Shown here piece after piece: positions 42,081 through 51,523 of a stretch of DNA of 64,000 bases. The notes beneath the pieces are model-generated. The model was given only the letters and a program-made list of their open reading frames with translations, was not told where the DNA came from and made no database searches. The DNA lies in contig JAGSHN010000025.1 of assembly GCA_029855935.1 (NCBI GenBank), forward strand, positions 62,001 to 126,000, given 5' to 3'. Origin of the DNA: Candidatus Thorarchaeota archaeon. Its GTDB lineage: Archaea; Asgardarchaeota; Thorarchaeia; Thorarchaeales; Thorarchaeaceae. Position 1 is the first letter of the stretch; every line of letters starts with the position of its first letter. The position numbers and the translations under genes are program-made.

Positions 42081-43418
42081 TTGACCGAGACATTTGGCGA
42101 CAAGGAGAGAAGCAGCAAGTTCGCCCGGCGACTCGGCCTGATTGGTGCAACAAACATCGGCCTAGGGGCGATGCTGGGAGGCGGCATCTATGTCATCTCG
42201 GGGGTGGCCGCGGGTATGGTCGGGCCTGCAATCATCGTGGCATACCTCCTGACTGGATTCCTGACCGTCTTCACAGCAATCAACTATGCAGAGCTTGCCT
42301 GTTCAATCCCGAAGCAGGGCGGAGGCTACACCTTCGCTCACGACACGTTCGGTGGCTTTCCTGCATTTCTGACAGGCTGGTTCTTGCTCATCGGGAATCT
42401 TGTGGCATGCGGGTTGTACGCTCTTGCAGTGGCACACACACTTGCGGTATTCATCCCAGGGGCCACTCAGGCGACAGTCGGACAGGTCGCGGTCGTGATA
42501 GTATTCGTCACATTCGTCATCAACATCATCAGTATTCGGGGAGTCAGTGGTGTCCTAGGACTGCTCAATGTGTTTCAGTCTCTGGTCCTGTTCTCATTCA
42601 TCTTTATTGGCCTGTTCTTTGTCCAGCCCACCAATCTCGACCCGTTCGTCAAGCCGGGCATTGGTCCGGTGGAGTTCATGGGCGCCGTGTCATTCATCTA
42701 CATATCCTTTGTCGGATTTGAGCTCATCACCACGGCCAGTGAGGAGATCAAGGAGCCTGCGAAGAACATACCCCGGGCCATCATGCTCACTCTACTCATC
42801 GCAACTGCTGTGTATATGGCCGCTGCACTTGTCATTGTCGGAGTCGTTCACTACAGTCACGTCGCAAACTCATACACGCCCATCGCAGACGTCTACGGCG
42901 TGATGTTTGGGCCAGCCGGCTACTACTTCGCTCTCGCTGGAATGGCAGCCTCGAACTATGCTGCCCTCAGTGCCACATTCCTCGCGACCGCACGAGTCGC
43001 CTATTCAATGGGGCGTGACAGATACTTGCCCACCTTTCTGGAGAGCGTCAGCCCGCGCTTCAAGACCCCGATTCCCGCACTCATTGTGACGTTCATCATA
43101 ATCAGCACATTCGCCATCACGGGCAATGTCAATATGGTCGCCTCATTGTCCGACTTTGGGTACCTCATCGGACTGTCAATAGTGAACGCATCCGTCATCG
43201 TTCTCAGGGAGAAGGGGCTCAGTGTACCAGGCACATTCAAGTCGCGATTCTACCCGGCCATGCCTGTTCTTGGCGTGATCACCTGTCTTTTGCTCGTCCC
43301 CACATTGCACCAGAGTACGCTCGTCCTCGGCGGAATAATGACCGTGGTCGGCCTGTTCATCTACGCGGTCTACTCACGGAGAAGAACAAGACTCAGGCTG
43401 GTGAACCGATGGGACTAG
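42081..43418 (+). CDS. APC superfamily amino-acid permease
   Basis: A 445-residue transporter with about twelve hydrophobic segments. The first helix carries the APC signature GATNIGLGAMLGGGIYVISG, where the unwound G-x-G-G-G contacts the amino-acid carboxylate. FVGFELITTASEEIKEPAKN and IPRAIMLTLLIATAVYMAAA are the helix-6/7 signatures. TTG 42081 is chosen because GGAAGGAAAGG precedes it and the protein then begins like its relatives (TETFGDKERSSKFARRLGLI). The frame is open further up to 41892, but that part overlaps the promoter. Followed by a stand-alone Lrp sensor gene on the opposite strand. Confidence 0.87.
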   Translation: MTETFGDKERSSKFARRLGLIGATNIGLGAMLGGGIYVISGVAAGMVGPAIIVAYLLTGFLTVFTAINYAELACSIPKQGGGYTFAHDTFGGFPAFLTGWFLLIGNLVACGLYALAVAHTLAVFIPGATQATVGQVAVVIVFVTFVINIISIRGVSGVLGLLNVFQSLVLFSFIFIGLFFVQPTNLDPFVKPGIGPVEFMGAVSFIYISFVGFELITTASEEIKEPAKNIPRAIMLTLLIATAVYMAAALVIVGVVHYSHVANSYTPIADVYGVMFGPAGYYFALAGMAASNYAALSATFLATARVAYSMGRDRYLPTFLESVSPRFKTPIPALIVTFIIISTFAITGNVNMVASLSDFGYLIGLSIVNASVIVLREKGLSVPGTFKSRFYPAMPVLGVITCLLLVPTLHQSTLVLGGIMTVVGLFIYAVYSRRRTRLRLVNRWD

Positions 43419-43433
43419 ATCCTCGCAACCACG

Positions 43434-43664
43434 CTACACCGCAATGAACGACTCGAAATCTGCAATGCCGGGATGCTTGGCGAGGACATACTGTACGAAG
43501 TCGTGATAGGCCTCGAGGGTAGGCACCTCCACCATCAGTACAACGTCATACTGGCCAGCATAGACCACGTGAACGAACTGTACGCCCTCTACGTCTCTCA
43601 ACGTGTCACACACATTGCCGGCCTGTCCGGCCGCAGTCTTGACGCCGACAAAGACAAGGGGCAC
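43434..43664 (-). CDS. Stand-alone Lrp/AsnC ligand-binding (RAM) domain protein
   Basis: A 76-residue protein consisting only of the alpha-beta RAM domain of Lrp/AsnC regulators: FVGVKTAAGQAGNVCDTLRD, VEGVQFVHVVYAGQYDVVLM and VPTLEAYHDFVQYVLAKHPG. It lacks the DNA-binding part. Such proteins bind amino acids and may modulate full-length Lrp proteins. The start is GTG 43664 with GAGGT eight bases upstream. It ends 15 bases from the convergent amino-acid permease and 39 bases before uvrC. Confidence 0.85.
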   Translation of the reverse strand: MPLVFVGVKTAAGQAGNVCDTLRDVEGVQFVHVVYAGQYDVVLMVEVPTLEAYHDFVQYVLAKHPGIADFESFIAV

Positions 43665-43703
43665 TGCTCAACTACCTCACATGGGAGGCATGTCTTCCCC
43701 CTC

Positions 43704-45554
43704 TTAAGTCTGAGTGCCACAGGCGTCCTCCTTGGGCACCAGTCCCTCTTGGATAAGCCACTCCCGCAGGGCACGCGCGGCCGCGGGTGTCATACCAGGC
43801 GTGTCGGCAAGGTCCTCGACAGAGGCCGTGCAGACAGCGTCCAAGCTGCCGAACTTGCGAAGAAGAGCAGCGCGTCGTTTCGGACCTATACCGGGAGCGT
43901 CCTCCAGAATCGAGCCTGTGAGGACTCGCTGACGGAGAGTGTGATAGTAGCGCTGAGCGAATCGGTGTGCCTCATCACGGACCCTCTGAATCAGTCTCAG
44001 GGCGGGTGATTCTGCCGGGAGGACTATCCCACCAGGCTGGTCCCGCGTGAACAGAATCTCCTCTCTCTTGGCAATGGACACGACAGGAAGGTAGTCTAGT
44101 CCTACGGAGGTAAGTGCCGAGAGAGCAGAGGAGAGCTGACCCTTGCCGCCATCAATCACAATGAGGTCTGGTAACGCCTCTCCAGCCTCAAGTACACTGC
44201 GATATCGTCTCCTGACGACCTCCCTCATCATCGCATAGTCGTCGGGTGTTTCCTTGGACCGAATCCTGAACATCCTGTATGACGTCTTGTCTGGAGCACC
44301 GTTGCGGAATACGACACACGAGCCAGCGGGAGTCGTCCCCTGAATGTTTGCTATGTCAAAGCCCTCTATGTGAAGTGGCGCCCTGTTCAGGCCCAGAACC
44401 TCGCGCAACTGCTTGACCCCCTCGTCCACGACCGGAGCCTTGCTGTCACCGAGAATGAGGATCTTATGAAGAGCCTGTACAGCGTTTGTGTTCGCCATCT
44501 CAATCAGGTCGAGGTCAGGACCAGTGTCAGGAGTCAGAAGGCGCATCCCGTGTGAACGTCCGTCTGAGAAGAGGTTCTCTAGCAGCTCGCGCTCCTCAAT
44601 GTCGATTGGGAGTAGTACCTCCTCAGGAAGCCGTGGTAGAGAGGAATAGTACTGTTTCACGAACGTTGTCAACAGCTCAGAATCGGTCACATCAAGGCCG
44701 ACATCGAACAGAAAGCTGTCCGTGCCTATCAAGCGGCCTCCACGGATAGTGAGGAGCTCTATCAGTGCCGCCTCCTCGGTGCGGGCAATGCCCACAATGT
44801 CCCGGTCGCGTCCCTCGATGTCGAAGACGCGTTGATGCCTAAGCAGTCGGACAATGTCGTCGATCCTGTCACGGAGCACTGCAGCCCTCTCGAACTCCAG
44901 ACGCGATGCAGCCTCCTCCATCTCTCCACGCAGTATCGAGAGAAGCTGTTCCTCTCGCCCCTCCAGAAAGAGAATCATCTCGTCGACCAGCCGGCGGTAC
45001 TCGTCCACACTAATGTGGCCGCGGCAGGGTCCGGCGCAGCGGCCGATGTGGAAGTCGATACACTCCCGTTGCTGAGAGGCCGGGTCACGACACATTGCAA
45101 CAGGGATGTAGCGGCGGAGGGTGTCGAGTGTCTTCTCCAATCGACGAATCGAGCCATATGGACCAAAGAACAGAGCGCCATCCGCGCCCTCAGTCTCGCG
45201 GGTAGCCACAAACGACGGTATGGGCGCCTTCGTGTCCACGCGGACCCAGACGTGACGCCTGTCGTCCTTCAGGGCGATGTTGTACTTGGGCTGATGCCTC
45301 TTGATGAGCGTGGCCTCCAGAATTAGCGCCTCTCGCTCGGTCGACGTGACTATCGTCTCCAGATCACGTGCCTCTGCCATCAGCTCCTGCATCCTTGCGT
45401 CCAGCCCGCGAGTCCGGAGGTACGAGGACACCCTCTTGCGCAGTGACTTGGCCTTCCCGACGTAGAGGACCTTGCCAGTTTCGCTCTTCCAGAGGTAGAC
45501 ACCAGGACGATCAGGAAGGTCCCTTACAAGGCGAGTGATGTCAGAGCCTGTCAC
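43704..45554 (-). CDS. uvrC: UvrABC excinuclease subunit C
   Basis: A 616-residue nuclease that makes both incisions in nucleotide excision repair. The GIY-YIG domain is at the start (RPGVYLWKSETGKVLYVGKA, then KSLRKRVSSYL). A UVR motif for UvrB binding lies at about 205-235 (LEFERAAVLRDRIDDIVRLL). Four Cys at about 155-180 (CRDPASQQRECIDFHIGRCA) form the metal cluster seen in many UvrC proteins. The RNase H-like part holds IEGFDIANIQGTTPAGSCVV and LIVIDGGKGQLSSALSALTS. Two HhH units end the protein (LEDAPGIGPKRRAALLRKFG). GTG start overlaps the uvrA stop by four bases. Confidence 0.96.
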   Translation of the reverse strand: MTGSDITRLVRDLPDRPGVYLWKSETGKVLYVGKAKSLRKRVSSYLRTRGLDARMQELMAEARDLETIVTSTEREALILEATLIKRHQPKYNIALKDDRRHVWVRVDTKAPIPSFVATRETEGADGALFFGPYGSIRRLEKTLDTLRRYIPVAMCRDPASQQRECIDFHIGRCAGPCRGHISVDEYRRLVDEMILFLEGREEQLLSILRGEMEEAASRLEFERAAVLRDRIDDIVRLLRHQRVFDIEGRDRDIVGIARTEEAALIELLTIRGGRLIGTDSFLFDVGLDVTDSELLTTFVKQYYSSLPRLPEEVLLPIDIEERELLENLFSDGRSHGMRLLTPDTGPDLDLIEMANTNAVQALHKILILGDSKAPVVDEGVKQLREVLGLNRAPLHIEGFDIANIQGTTPAGSCVVFRNGAPDKTSYRMFRIRSKETPDDYAMMREVVRRRYRSVLEAGEALPDLIVIDGGKGQLSSALSALTSVGLDYLPVVSIAKREEILFTRDQPGGIVLPAESPALRLIQRVRDEAHRFAQRYYHTLRQRVLTGSILEDAPGIGPKRRAALLRKFGSLDAVCTASVEDLADTPGMTPAAARALREWLIQEGLVPKEDACGTQT

Positions 45555-48421
45555 GTTGAGATCACCTCCCCCTCTGACCGAGCCCGAGGACTGTTCTCAA
45601 GTGCCTCTCGGAGAAAACGGCCAGTATGTGATCGACTCATTCGGGCAATGTCCTCGGGGGTGCCAATCGCCACGACCTCACCGCCCTCCTCGCCGCCCTC
45701 GGGGCCAAGGTCGATCACCCAGTCAGCAGTCTTGATGACCTCGATGTTGTGCTCGATGACGACCACGGTGTTGCCCCTTTCCACAAGGCGATTCAGGACC
45801 TTGAGCAGGACGTGAACATCCGAGGCCGACAGGCCCGTGGTCGGCTCGTCGAGGATGTAGAGCGTACGACCTTGCCCTCCGCGAGAGAGCTCGGCGGCGA
45901 GCTTCACGCGTTGAGCCTCACCTCCGGAGAGCGTTGTTGCAGGCTGGCCAAGCGTCAGATATCCAAGGCCCACATCAACGAGGGTTTGGAGCCTCCGTGC
46001 CACAGATGGTATGTCGCGGAAGAAGGCCAGTGCCTCGTCGATTGTCATGTCGAGGACCTCGGTGATGTTCTTGCCCTTGTAGGTCACCTCAAGGGTCTCC
46101 CTGTCGAACCGGCGGCCCTTGCACACGTCACAGGTGATGTGAACATCACTCATGAAGTGCATCTCGATGGTGAGAACACCACTGCCCTTGCACTTCTCGC
46201 ATCTCCCCTCACGGGTATTGAAACTGAACCGACCAGGGCCGAAGCCACGGACGCGGGCCTCTGGCGTCGCTGCAAAGAGCCTACGAATGTCATCGAAGAC
46301 CTTAGTATACGTGGCAGGATTCGACCGTGGAGTTCTACCTATGGGCGACTGATCCACCATCACAACGCGGTCTATGCGCTCCCAGCCTTCAATCGAGTCG
46401 TGGGCGCCCGGAATCACCGCCGCACGGTTGACAAGGCGCGCGAGAGCCTTGTAGAGAGTCTCATAGACAAGGGTGCTCTTTCCGCTGCCTGAAACACCCG
46501 TCACACATACAAGGAGACCGATCGGTATCTCCACAGTGATGTTCTTGAGATTGAACTGTCTTGCACCGCGCAGGACTATCTTCTCGCCATTGCCGCTCCT
46601 GCGCACGGTGGGAATGGGGATTCGACGCTCCCCTGCCAGATACTGGGCAGTGAGCGAACGTGGATGGGAGAGCACCTCCGATGGCGGCCCCTGAGCCACA
46701 ATCTCGCCACCGTGGATCCCCGCGCCAGGCCCGAGGTCGATGATATGGTCGGCCGCCATCACGGTGTCCCTGTCATGCTCTATGACAATCACCGTGTTGC
46801 CCAGCTCACGTAGTCGATAGAATGTTTCAATGAGGCGCCGGATGTCACGCGGATGAAGACCGACAGAGGGCTCATCGAGGCAATACAGGACCCCGGTCAG
46901 TGCAGAGCCAATCTGCGTGGCCAGACGTATTCTCTGGCTCTCGCCACCTGAGAGTGTCATCGACCTCCTGTCGAGAGTCAGATATCCGAGGCCAACGGAC
47001 TCGATGAATCTCAGTCGAGCGAGTATCTCCTTCAGAACGAGATGCGCTATCTTTCTCTCCCGGTCAGTGAGCTTGAGGCTCTCGAAGTGACGGAGCGCCT
47101 CTCGGATGGTCATCGAGGAGACCTCATCAATCGACTTGCCGCCCACGGTCACAGCCAGGCTCTCAAGACGAAGCTTTCGGCCACCGCAGGTGGGGCACGT
47201 CGTCGCGCTGGCGAACTTGCTCACTATCTTCTCGCGGTACCATTCAGCACTCGTGTCGCGCATATGACGACGGAGCCTTGGGACCATCCCCTCCCAAGTC
47301 CGCGTAACACGAACGGTCTCCCTACCACCTCTTCGTCCCACTGACTCGTACTCGAAGCTCACAGTGTAGCGGGGTCGGCCCCAGAGAATGACGTCCTTCG
47401 CCCTCTGAGGTAGGTCACGCCACGGCACATCCAGCGAGAAGCCAGCCTCTCTGCTCAGCGCCTCAAGGAAGCGCATAGGCCACGACTTGGGATTGCTGCT
47501 CCACGGTCGGAGAGCCCCCTCCCGGAGCGTCAGCGACTCGTCGGGAACTATCAGACGCGGGTCAATGTCGAACCTGACGCCCAAGCCATTGCAGTCCGGA
47601 CACGCGCCCTGTGGAGTGTTGTATGAGAACGCCTTGGGACCAAGATGTTCGTACTGAGCCCCACATCTAGGACAGATCATCTCCTCGCCGAAGACGAGGT
47701 CATCGTGTCCAGGCCGCACGACTATCGCGCGTCCGTTACCAGTCTCGAGCGCAGTCTCAAGAGATGATATGAGCCGCTCCCAGTTCCTCTCGCTGATCTC
47801 CAGACGGTCGACGACCACATCGATGTCATGGCGTCGCCGACCATCAAGTCGGATGCTCTCGATTGGAGTGACCTCTCCATCGACCCTGACACGGACGAAA
47901 CCATTCTCCAGCAGCCCCTGCAGCACCTCCGAGTGCGTACCCCTCTCGCCCCTGACAACGGGCGCAAGGACAAGGGCCCTCTCGCCGCCATTCTCCTTGA
48001 TCAGGAGCCGTGCTGCCGACTCAGGAGTGAGCTGCTGCATCTCCGTCCCGCACTTGACACAGTGAGGGATACCTATCGTGGCATAGAGGAGGCGAAGATA
48101 GTCGTGAATCTCAGTGCTGGTGGCGACTGTACTTCGAGGATTCTTGCTCCGTCCCTTCTGCTCGATGGATATCGCCGGTGGTATGCCCGTTATCTTCTCG
48201 ACACGAGGACGCTCCAGTCGGCCGAGAAAACGTCGGGCGTATGATGAGAGCGACTCGACGTACCTCCGTTGTCCCTCCGCGAAGATCGTGTCAAAGACAA
48301 GGGTGGACTTGCCCGAGCCAGAGGGACCCGTCACAACAACGAGTCTGTTGCGTGGAATGTCAAGCGTAACGGACTTGAGGTTGTGTTCTGATGCTCCCTC
48401 AATATGAATGACTCCGGTCAC
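45551..48421 (-). CDS. uvrA: UvrA, first paralogue (uvrC-proximal)
   Basis: A full-length 956-residue UvrA, the ATPase that finds DNA damage. The N-terminal Walker A is [20 protein letters not shown], the C-terminal one [20 protein letters not shown]. Both signature motifs read TLSGGE. The UvrB-binding region ([20 protein letters not shown] onward) and both zinc modules (CPRCGAQ...[16 protein letters not shown]...CDVCKGRR) are intact. It overlaps the upstream uvrA paralogue by four bases and uvrC by four. It looks fully competent by itself. Confidence 0.95.
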   Translation of the reverse strand: MTGVIHIEGASEHNLKSVTLDIPRNRLVVVTGPSGSGKSTLVFDTIFAEGQRRYVESLSSYARRFLGRLERPRVEKITGIPPAISIEQKGRSKNPRSTVATSTEIHDYLRLLYATIGIPHCVKCGTEMQQLTPESAARLLIKENGGERALVLAPVVRGERGTHSEVLQGLLENGFVRVRVDGEVTPIESIRLDGRRRHDIDVVVDRLEISERNWERLISSLETALETGNGRAIVVRPGHDDLVFGEEMICPRCGAQYEHLGPKAFSYNTPQGACPDCNGLGVRFDIDPRLIVPDESLTLREGALRPWSSNPKSWPMRFLEALSREAGFSLDVPWRDLPQRAKDVILWGRPRYTVSFEYESVGRRGGRETVRVTRTWEGMVPRLRRHMRDTSAEWYREKIVSKFASATTCPTCGGRKLRLESLAVTVGGKSIDEVSSMTIREALRHFESLKLTDRERKIAHLVLKEILARLRFIESVGLGYLTLDRRSMTLSGGESQRIRLATQIGSALTGVLYCLDEPSVGLHPRDIRRLIETFYRLRELGNTVIVIEHDRDTVMAADHIIDLGPGAGIHGGEIVAQGPPSEVLSHPRSLTAQYLAGERRIPIPTVRRSGNGEKIVLRGARQFNLKNITVEIPIGLLVCVTGVSGSGKSTLVYETLYKALARLVNRAAVIPGAHDSIEGWERIDRVVMVDQSPIGRTPRSNPATYTKVFDDIRRLFAATPEARVRGFGPGRFSFNTREGRCEKCKGSGVLTIEMHFMSDVHITCDVCKGRRFDRETLEVTYKGKNITEVLDMTIDEALAFFRDIPSVARRLQTLVDVGLGYLTLGQPATTLSGGEAQRVKLAAELSRGGQGRTLYILDEPTTGLSASDVHVLLKVLNRLVERGNTVVVIEHNIEVIKTADWVIDLGPEGGEEGGEVVAIGTPEDIARMSRSHTGRFLREALENSPRARSEGEVIST

Positions 48422-51390
48422 TCCTCCATCCCCCCTCTCTGACCGTCAATCTCCAAGACTCGCCTGAGAAACTGCCCCGTGTATGAGGCCGGGTTGTTCG
48501 CCACCTCCTCGGGAGTCCCCTCTGTAACGAGATACCCGCCCTCGTCACCGCCCTCTGGGCCCAGGTCGATTATCCAGTCGGCTGTCTTGATGACATCGAG
48601 ATTGTGCTCGATGACAAGGACCGTGTTTCCAAGGTCGACCAGACGATGGAGGACCTCGAGCAGTTTCTTCACGTCGGCGAAGTGAAGACCCGTTGTGGGC
48701 TCGTCGAGCAGAATTAGAGTCTGACCAGTGACAGGACGTGACAGGAATTTGCTGAGCTTGATTCTCTGTGCCTCGCCGCCGGACAGTGTCGTTGCCGGCT
48801 GGCCGAGCTTGACATAGCCCATTCCGACATCGACAAGTGTCTGAAGCCGCCGTCGAATTGGAGGGATGTCCTTGAAGAACTCGAGGGCCTCATCAATGCG
48901 CATCTCAAGGACGTCGGCGATGTTCTTTCCCTTATACCGCACTTGGAGCGTCTCACGATTATACCTCCGTCCCTTGCACTCCCCACAGGTCACCTGTACG
49001 GGTGGGAGAAACTGCATCTCTACAATCTCGACACCAGCACCCCGGCACTTCTCGCAGCGCCCGCCGCGCACATTGAAGCTGAATCGTCCCGGCTTGTAGC
49101 CTCTGATCTGCGCCTCCGGAAGGCTGGCGAAGAGCTGTCGGAGGGGTGTCCACAGGCCCACGTAGGTGGCTGGATTGGAACGAGGGGTGCGGCCGATGGG
49201 ACTCTGATCGATGACGATCACCTTGTCAAGCTGTTCCACGCCTATGATCTCATCGTGATCTCCTGGCGGGGACTCCGCACCGTGAAACCGCCTCGCCAGG
49301 GCCCTCTGCAGCGTCTCCACTATCAGACTGGACTTTCCGCTCCCTGAGACACCAGTGACACAGACGAAGAGGCCGAGTGGGATACGCACGTCGATGTTCT
49401 TGAGATTGTGATGTCGCGCACCTCGAATCTCTATGAAACGACCGTTCGGCTGCCGTCGTCTTCGTGGCACAGGAATCCGTTCCTCGCCCCGCAGGTAGCG
49501 GGCGGTGATGGAGTCGGGGCACTTCAGCACCTCGTCCAAGGTACCGGCAACCACCACCTTACCACCTTCTGCTCCCGCACCCGGCCCGAGGTCGACGACA
49601 TAGTCCGCTGAGCGGATTGTCGCCTCGTCGTGTTCCACGACAATGACTGTGTTGCCCAGATCGCGAAGACGCTTGAGAGCATTCAGCAGTCGCTGGTTAT
49701 CTCTTGCGTGCAGTCCAATGGAGGGCTCATCGCAGACATAGGTCACACCGACAAGGTTCGAGCCAATCTGGCTCGCCAGCCTGATCCTCTGAGCCTCACC
49801 CCCTGCGAGTGTGGGGGCAGACCTGTCCAAGGTGAGATAGTCGAGACCGACTGCACGGAGGAATTCGATGCGTCCCATTATCTCCCGAAGAATTGGCTCG
49901 GCCACTGGCTCCAGCCCGGCAGGTATCGTCGCAGAGCTGAGAAACTCATGGAGCTCGCGGACTGACATCCGGTTCAGCTCCACTATGGACTTGCCATTGA
50001 ACAGTACGGCCCGGGACTCTGGTCGAAGACGCGTACCGCCACACTCCGGACACGGATGCATCACCATGAAGCGCTCCAGCTTCCGCTTGACATACTCGGA
50101 GTCCGTCCGACGATAGTTGCGTCGCATCTTCGGGATGACGCCCTCCCATCGTCGTCGGGTGGTGCCCTCGACCACCATTGTGGCGGCACTGTTTCCCCAC
50201 CTCCAGTCAAGCTCGAACTCGTCGTCCGAACCGTACAGTACCACGCGCCGCTGTTCCTCTGTCAGATCACGCCAAGGTGTATGAAGAGAGAAACCGTGTC
50301 TCTCAGCCACCTTTCTGAGCAGAGGACTCCGACGGAGCCACCTGTACACCCCTATGGCGCCCTCGGAGATTGAGAGATTCGGGTTCACTACCACAAGCTC
50401 CGGATCAAAGTCAGGAATCGTCCCCAGTCCCGTGCATGTAGGGCAGGCACCGTGAGGTGTGTTCCACGAGAACAGCCTTGGCTCCAACTCTGGAAGACTG
50501 ATTCCACAGGTCGCACAGGCAAACTTCTCCGACAGTATCTGTTCTCCTCGCTCTGAGATTATCACGACAACACCGTCAGCCATCTTGAGGCTGGTCTCCA
50601 CAGCCTCGGACAGACGAGAACGATTGTTGGATGAGACACGGACCCTATCAACGACGACCTCAATTGTGTGCTCGTAGTATCGGTCGAGTGACATCCCCGG
50701 CTCAATCTCTCTCATCTCACCGTCGACGCGGACCCGGCTGAACCCCTTCCTCAGCAGCTCCTCGAACTCCCGTCGATACTCACCCTTCCTCCCGCGGACA
50801 ATCGGAGCAAGTATGCTAATGCGCTGACCATCCAGCGTCCTCAGAATGTGATCCACAATCTGCTGAGCAGTCTGGGGATGTATCTCCCTCCCGCACTTGG
50901 GGCAGTGAGGTGTTCCCACACGAGCATAGAGCAGCCTCAGAAAGTCGTAGATCTCGGTGATAGTGCCTACAGTACTGCGAGGATTGCGCCCTGCGCTCTT
51001 CTGGTCAATTGATATCGAGGGCGACAGGCCTGATATGTATTCGACTCGTGGCTTCTCCAACATACCCAAGAACTGTCTGGCATACGCTGAGAGCGACTCG
51101 AGGAACCTTCGCTGTCCCTCTGCATAGATTGTGTCGAAGACGAGGCTCGACTTGCCCGATCCTGACACCCCAGTCACGACGGTGAGCTTGTTGCGAGGTA
51201 TATCGATATCTATCTGTTTCAGCTTGTGTTCGTAGGCGCCAACCACCGAGATGACGCGTGGGCCTTCCTCGGTCTTGTCGCGGCCCGGCTCTGTCACAAT
51301 GTCCGAAACAGGCTCCGTCAAATCAGTACTTCCTCGAGTTTCGCCCATCAACCTCACCGGGAGTGTCCTGTTGCCTCTGGTCGAGCCCAT
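48418..51390 (-). CDS. uvrA: UvrA, second paralogue (uvrB-proximal)
   Basis: A full-length 990-residue UvrA paralogue. Walker A loops are [20 protein letters not shown] and [20 protein letters not shown]. The N-terminal signature is TLAGGEAQRIRLASQIGSNL, with Ala for the usual Ser of LSGGE, while the C-terminal one is [17 protein letters not shown]. The UvrB-binding region (ILAPIVRGRKGEYRREFEEL) and both zinc modules (CATCGIS...CPTCTGLG; CEKCRGAG...CGECKGRR) are present, so it is not a UvrA2 of the type lacking the UvrB-binding domain. An N-terminal extension of about 45 polar residues precedes the ATPase; a Met at 51348 could shorten it. It follows uvrB by 133 bases. Confidence 0.93.
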   Translation of the reverse strand: MGSTRGNRTLPVRLMGETRGSTDLTEPVSDIVTEPGRDKTEEGPRVISVVGAYEHKLKQIDIDIPRNKLTVVTGVSGSGKSSLVFDTIYAEGQRRFLESLSAYARQFLGMLEKPRVEYISGLSPSISIDQKSAGRNPRSTVGTITEIYDFLRLLYARVGTPHCPKCGREIHPQTAQQIVDHILRTLDGQRISILAPIVRGRKGEYRREFEELLRKGFSRVRVDGEMREIEPGMSLDRYYEHTIEVVVDRVRVSSNNRSRLSEAVETSLKMADGVVVIISERGEQILSEKFACATCGISLPELEPRLFSWNTPHGACPTCTGLGTIPDFDPELVVVNPNLSISEGAIGVYRWLRRSPLLRKVAERHGFSLHTPWRDLTEEQRRVVLYGSDDEFELDWRWGNSAATMVVEGTTRRRWEGVIPKMRRNYRRTDSEYVKRKLERFMVMHPCPECGGTRLRPESRAVLFNGKSIVELNRMSVRELHEFLSSATIPAGLEPVAEPILREIMGRIEFLRAVGLDYLTLDRSAPTLAGGEAQRIRLASQIGSNLVGVTYVCDEPSIGLHARDNQRLLNALKRLRDLGNTVIVVEHDEATIRSADYVVDLGPGAGAEGGKVVVAGTLDEVLKCPDSITARYLRGEERIPVPRRRRQPNGRFIEIRGARHHNLKNIDVRIPLGLFVCVTGVSGSGKSSLIVETLQRALARRFHGAESPPGDHDEIIGVEQLDKVIVIDQSPIGRTPRSNPATYVGLWTPLRQLFASLPEAQIRGYKPGRFSFNVRGGRCEKCRGAGVEIVEMQFLPPVQVTCGECKGRRYNRETLQVRYKGKNIADVLEMRIDEALEFFKDIPPIRRRLQTLVDVGMGYVKLGQPATTLSGGEAQRIKLSKFLSRPVTGQTLILLDEPTTGLHFADVKKLLEVLHRLVDLGNTVLVIEHNLDVIKTADWIIDLGPEGGDEGGYLVTEGTPEEVANNPASYTGQFLRRVLEIDGQRGGMEE

Positions 51391-51523
51391 CCCGGTGAAT
51401 CTTGTCTGACTCCTTCGGTGCAGAACGGAGCTGCCTCCATCAGGTTATGAAGTCTTCGCAATGAGCAGACGGAACCACCTGAGATTCTACGGAGATAGTT
51501 CACCGAAACGTGCAGAATGACTC

